Origin: an uncultured Ruminococcus sp.
GTDB lineage: Bacteria > Bacillota > Clostridia > Oscillospirales > Ruminococcaceae
Reading direction: 5' to 3'
Length of the DNA: 64,000 nt
Assembly: GCA_947345935.1 (NCBI GenBank)
Contig: CAMZZN010000004.1
Coordinates: forward strand, 31,669-95,668
A program made the translations under genes and the position numbers. The first letter of the stretch is position 1. Every line of letters begins with the position of its first letter. A model generated the notes under the pieces. It saw only the letters and a program-made list of their open reading frames with translations, was not told the origin of the DNA and ran no database searches. Of the stretch, positions 61,320 to 64,000 are shown piece by piece.

Positions 61320-62384
61320 ATGAGCAATAATAACTGGGAAAGCTTTGTACGCCGGGTAGAGCCGTATGTTCCCGGTGAGCAGCCCACAGGTACGGACGTT
61401 ATTAAGCTTAATACAAACGAAAATCCGTATCCGCCTGCGCCTGCCGTAAGAAAGACACTTGACGATTTTAACTGCGGCAGGATGAGACTTTATCCTGATC
61501 CTGATTCTTCTGTTCTGGTAAATGCCATTGCAGAATATTACAATATTAGTCCGTCACGTATCTTTGTAGGCGTCGGTTCTGACGATGTTATTTCTATGGC
61601 GTTTCTTACGTTTTTCTGTTCGGATAAGCCGGTGATTTTTCCGGATGTCACTTATTCTTTCTATGACGTATGGGCGGATGTTTACAGAATACCCTATCAG
61701 GTAAAGCCGCTTCGTGAGGATTTTACTATTGATCCGGAGGATTATAAGTGCGAAAACGGCGGCATCATTTTTCCGAATCCCAACGCCCCTACAGGCGTTC
61801 TGGAGAGTGTTGAGATGATAGAGGATATTGTTAAGGCGAATTCGGATTCTGTTGTTATGATCGACGAAGCGTATATTGATTTCGGCGGTGAAAGCTGTCT
61901 GCCTTTAATTGACAAGTATGATAATCTCCTTGTTATACAGACATTCTCAAAATCAAGGTCAATGGCAGGTATGAGGATCGGCTTTGCTATGGGAAATGAA
62001 AATCTGATAAAATATATGAATGATGTAAAGTTTTCCGTAAATTCCTACACTATGAACCACCTGACGCAGCTCTGCGGAGCTGAAGCCATGAAGGACAAGG
62101 CGTATTTCCGTGAAACGACTGACAGGATCATTGCCACACGTGAGCGTTCAAAGAAGCGTCTTGGAGAGCTTGGCTTCACGTTTACGGATTCAAAAAGCAA
62201 TTTTATTTTTGCGTCCCATAAAAAGAAAACTGCGTCAGAAATTTTTAATAAGCTTAAGGAACGGAAAATATTCGTCCGTTACTGGAACAAGCCGATAATC
62301 GGAAATCATCTGCGCATAAGCATAGGAACAGACGATGAAATGGACAGGCTTTTTGCCGCTTTGGAGGAGATCGTAAATGAATAA
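61320..62384 (+). CDS. hisC: Histidinol-phosphate aminotransferase
   Basis: 354 residues from ATG 61320. A class I/II PLP enzyme: KLNTNENPYPPAPAV near residue 30, GVGSDDVISMAF near 84, FPNPNAPTGV near 155, MIDEAYIDFGG near 180, and the Schiff-base Lys in TFSKSRSMAGMRIG near 215. It converts imidazole-acetol phosphate to histidinol phosphate. The gene overlaps hisB by eight bases. Confidence 0.96.
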   Translation: MSNNNWESFVRRVEPYVPGEQPTGTDVIKLNTNENPYPPAPAVRKTLDDFNCGRMRLYPDPDSSVLVNAIAEYYNISPSRIFVGVGSDDVISMAFLTFFCSDKPVIFPDVTYSFYDVWADVYRIPYQVKPLREDFTIDPEDYKCENGGIIFPNPNAPTGVLESVEMIEDIVKANSDSVVMIDEAYIDFGGESCLPLIDKYDNLLVIQTFSKSRSMAGMRIGFAMGNENLIKYMNDVKFSVNSYTMNHLTQLCGAEAMKDKAYFRETTDRIIATRERSKKRLGELGFTFTDSKSNFIFASHKKKTASEIFNKLKERKIFVRYWNKPIIGNHLRISIGTDDEMDRLFAALEEIVNE

Positions 62385-62970
62385 AGATATCAGAACCGGA
62401 GAGGTGAGACGAGAAACAAGAGAGACGGATATCTATGTTCTTATAAGTCTTGACGGAAACGGAACAGCCGATATTGAAACAGGTATCGGATTCTTTGACC
62501 ATATGCTGACCGCTCTGTCTGTTCACAGCGGAATAAGCATGACGGTCAGAGTCAAGGGGGATCTTAACGTTGACTGTCATCATACCATTGAGGACACCGG
62601 AATAGCTCTGGGACAGGCGCTCGGTCAGGCTCTTGGTGAAAAATCCGGCATCGTCCGCTACGGAACGGCGTATATCCCTATGGATGAAGCTCTTGCAATG
62701 GCGTGTCTCGATCTCAGCAACAGACCGTTTCTTGTGTTCGACTGTCCGTTTATAAATCAGAGCTGTGGTGATTATGATCTCTGTATGACCGAGGAATTTT
62801 TCCGTGCGTTTGCCTTTAATTCGGGCATGACGCTTCATATCAATCTGATGTACGGCAGCAACGATCATCATAAGGCAGAGGCGGTTTACAAGGCTGTTGC
62901 TCATGCTCTTAAAAAGGCTGCCGCATTCAACGAGGACGGTTCTATCCTCTCCACGAAAGGAGTTCTCTAA
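62377..62970 (+). CDS. hisB: Imidazoleglycerol-phosphate dehydratase
   Basis: 197 residues, the single-function form without the phosphatase domain. Metal ligands are in the two repeated motifs GFFDHMLTALSVHSG near residue 36 and CHHTIEDTGIALGQAL near 67, with the second pair at INLMYGSNDHHKAEAVYKA near 155. Histidinol phosphatase must be encoded elsewhere. It overlaps hisC and hisH. Confidence 0.97.
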   Translation: MNKDIRTGEVRRETRETDIYVLISLDGNGTADIETGIGFFDHMLTALSVHSGISMTVRVKGDLNVDCHHTIEDTGIALGQALGQALGEKSGIVRYGTAYIPMDEALAMACLDLSNRPFLVFDCPFINQSCGDYDLCMTEEFFRAFAFNSGMTLHINLMYGSNDHHKAEAVYKAVAHALKKAAAFNEDGSILSTKGVL

Positions 62971-63575
62971 TGATCGCAATTATTGACTACGGTGCGGGAA
63001 ATATTTTCAGCGTAAAAAACGCTCTGGATTATCTGGGACTTGAAAGTGCCCTTGTTTCTGACAAGGAATCAGTACAGAGCGCAGATGCCGTGATTCTTCC
63101 CGGCGTTGGAGCTTTTCCGGCTGCTATGGAAAAGCTGTCGTCTACCGGTCTTATTGATACTATCAGGGAGGAAGCGGCAAAAAAGCCCTTTCTCGGAATA
63201 TGCCTTGGAATGCAGCTTATTTTTGATAAGGGTTACGAGTTCGGGGAGTGTGACGGTCTCGGACTTATCGGCGGAGATGTCCGCAAAATGGAGGATACCG
63301 GACTTATCATCCCGCACATGGGCTGGAATAAGCTTGAAAAGCTGAACGACTGTCCGCTGCTTGAGGGCGTGGGCGACGACGAATACGTATATTTCGTTCA
63401 TTCCTACAAGGCTTGCTGCACCGACAGGGATATCGCCGCATACTGCGAATACGGCGGAAAAGTTCCTGCTTTGGTTTATGACGGAAAGTTTGTGTACGGA
63501 GCGCAGTTTCATCCGGAAAAAAGCGGCAGCACGGGACTTAATATTCTGAAAAATTTCGGAGGACTGATAAAATGA
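62970..63575 (+). CDS. hisH: Imidazole glycerol phosphate synthase, glutamine amidotransferase subunit
   Basis: 201 residues. Class I amidotransferase with AIIDYGAGNIFSVKNAL at the N-terminus, nucleophile Cys in GICLGMQLIF near residue 78, and the His-Glu pair in GAQFHPEKSG near 180. It passes ammonia to HisF, which is not in the window. The start shares one base with the hisB stop; the end overlaps hisA by four bases. Confidence 0.96.
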   Translation: MIAIIDYGAGNIFSVKNALDYLGLESALVSDKESVQSADAVILPGVGAFPAAMEKLSSTGLIDTIREEAAKKPFLGICLGMQLIFDKGYEFGECDGLGLIGGDVRKMEDTGLIIPHMGWNKLEKLNDCPLLEGVGDDEYVYFVHSYKACCTDRDIAAYCEYGGKVPALVYDGKFVYGAQFHPEKSGSTGLNILKNFGGLIK

Positions 63576-64000
63576 TAATACTTCCTGCAATTGATATAAA
63601 GGACGGCAACTGCGTAAGACTTTTCAAGGGGGATTTCTCCACCGTTGAGAAGGTGGCTTCCGACTATCTTGAAACGGCGAGGAGCTTTGAGGACGCCGGA
63701 GCTGAATGGATTCATATGGTAGATCTTGACGGCGCAAAAGAGGGCAGACCTGTAAATACAAAAATTTACACTGATGTTGCGGAGAAAACGAATCTCAAAG
63801 TCGAGCTTGGCGGCGGTATAAGAAGCCTTGAGACTATTCGTGAATATCTTGATATGGGTATTACGAGAGTCATTCTGGGTTCTGTTGCTTTGAAAAATCC
63901 AAAACTTGTGAGCGACGCTGTTGAAAAATTCGGCAGTGAAAAAATAGTCGTGGGGATCGACGCAGTCAACGGAATGGTCGCAACCGAGGGGTGGCTGGAA
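63572..64000 (+). CDS. hisA: ProFAR isomerase (phosphoribosylformimino-5-aminoimidazole carboxamide ribotide isomerase), N-terminal part
   Basis: 143 codons are visible; the gene runs off the window. The TIM barrel begins IILPAIDIKDGNCVRLFKGD with the catalytic Asp, then IHMVDLDGAKEGRP near residue 45 and VELGGGIRSLETIREYLDMG near 75, and GIDAVNGMVATEGW near the end. It opens the ribose ring in the fourth step of histidine synthesis. It overlaps hisH by four bases. Confidence 0.95.
   Translation, partial: MIILPAIDIKDGNCVRLFKGDFSTVEKVASDYLETARSFEDAGAEWIHMVDLDGAKEGRPVNTKIYTDVAEKTNLKVELGGGIRSLETIREYLDMGITRVILGSVALKNPKLVSDAVEKFGSEKIVVGIDAVNGMVATEGWLE

Overview
The window looks like chromosomal DNA of a low-to-medium GC clostridial Firmicute, most likely a Ruminococcus-type member of the Oscillospiraceae. 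Supporting signs are a type I dockerin on a secreted transglutaminase-like protein, PolC, T-box, SAM-I and FMN leaders, the short HisG/HisZ form of the histidine pathway, AgrA/AgrC-type regulators, and promoters with TTGACA-17 bp-TATAAT spacing. Species is inferred from these features, not from a database match.

Layout. 1-8186 (+): the end of gpmI; an ApbE / NusG-domain-II / Gx-transporter trio resembling part of flavin-based electron-transfer loci; a HAD phosphatase; a lipoprotein; radA; a cation:proton antiporter; and a patatin-like phospholipase. 8187-14187 (-): an FMN-riboswitch-controlled riboflavin operon (ribD-ribE-ribBA-ribH) that runs into a HAD phosphatase and then a metallopeptidase-like lipoprotein. 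14363-17145 (+): a hybrid histidine kinase followed by ispD and ispF. 17168-23937 (+): a T-box-controlled tryptophan operon trpEGDCFBA. 24001-25174: two broken secreted-protein genes joined end to end. 25306-29931: an aspartate aminotransferase (-), the dockerin protein, and metK under a SAM-I riboswitch.

30028-39303 is an accessory, AT-richer stretch. It holds a large serine recombinase, an FAD/Rieske oxidoreductase, several small unknown proteins, an amidase-domain protein, palindromic repeats, and a broken agr quorum-sensing locus. In that locus AgrA-like and AgrC-like proteins are intact, AgrB has lost its N-terminus, and AgrD stops after 17 codons although its promoter and likely LytTR operator remain. 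Next come two duplicated ribbon-helix-helix genes, a free-standing Spo0A-C-like protein and a free-standing RNA polymerase alpha-CTD-like protein. 39342-46765: an SPFH/zinc-ribbon protein (+), then mreB, recD2, a small membrane protein, a MATE transporter and plsY on the minus strand. 46841-47068 (-): two tRNA-Ser genes.

47322-64000 (+): the conserved pyrH-frr-uppS-cdsA-dxr-rseP-ispG-polC cluster (ribosome recycling, envelope lipid and isoprenoid synthesis, replication), then the histidine operon hisZGDCBHA, which runs off the window in hisA. With ispD and ispF, the window carries four enzymes of the MEP isoprenoid pathway.

The least ordinary parts are the decayed agr locus with its retained operator, the adjacent stand-alone transcription-factor fragments, the HAD phosphatase coupled to the riboflavin operon, the ApbE-centred trio, and two families of palindromic repeats, one of which lies inside the his operon leader. 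I found no CRISPR array, no complete insertion sequence and no rRNA.
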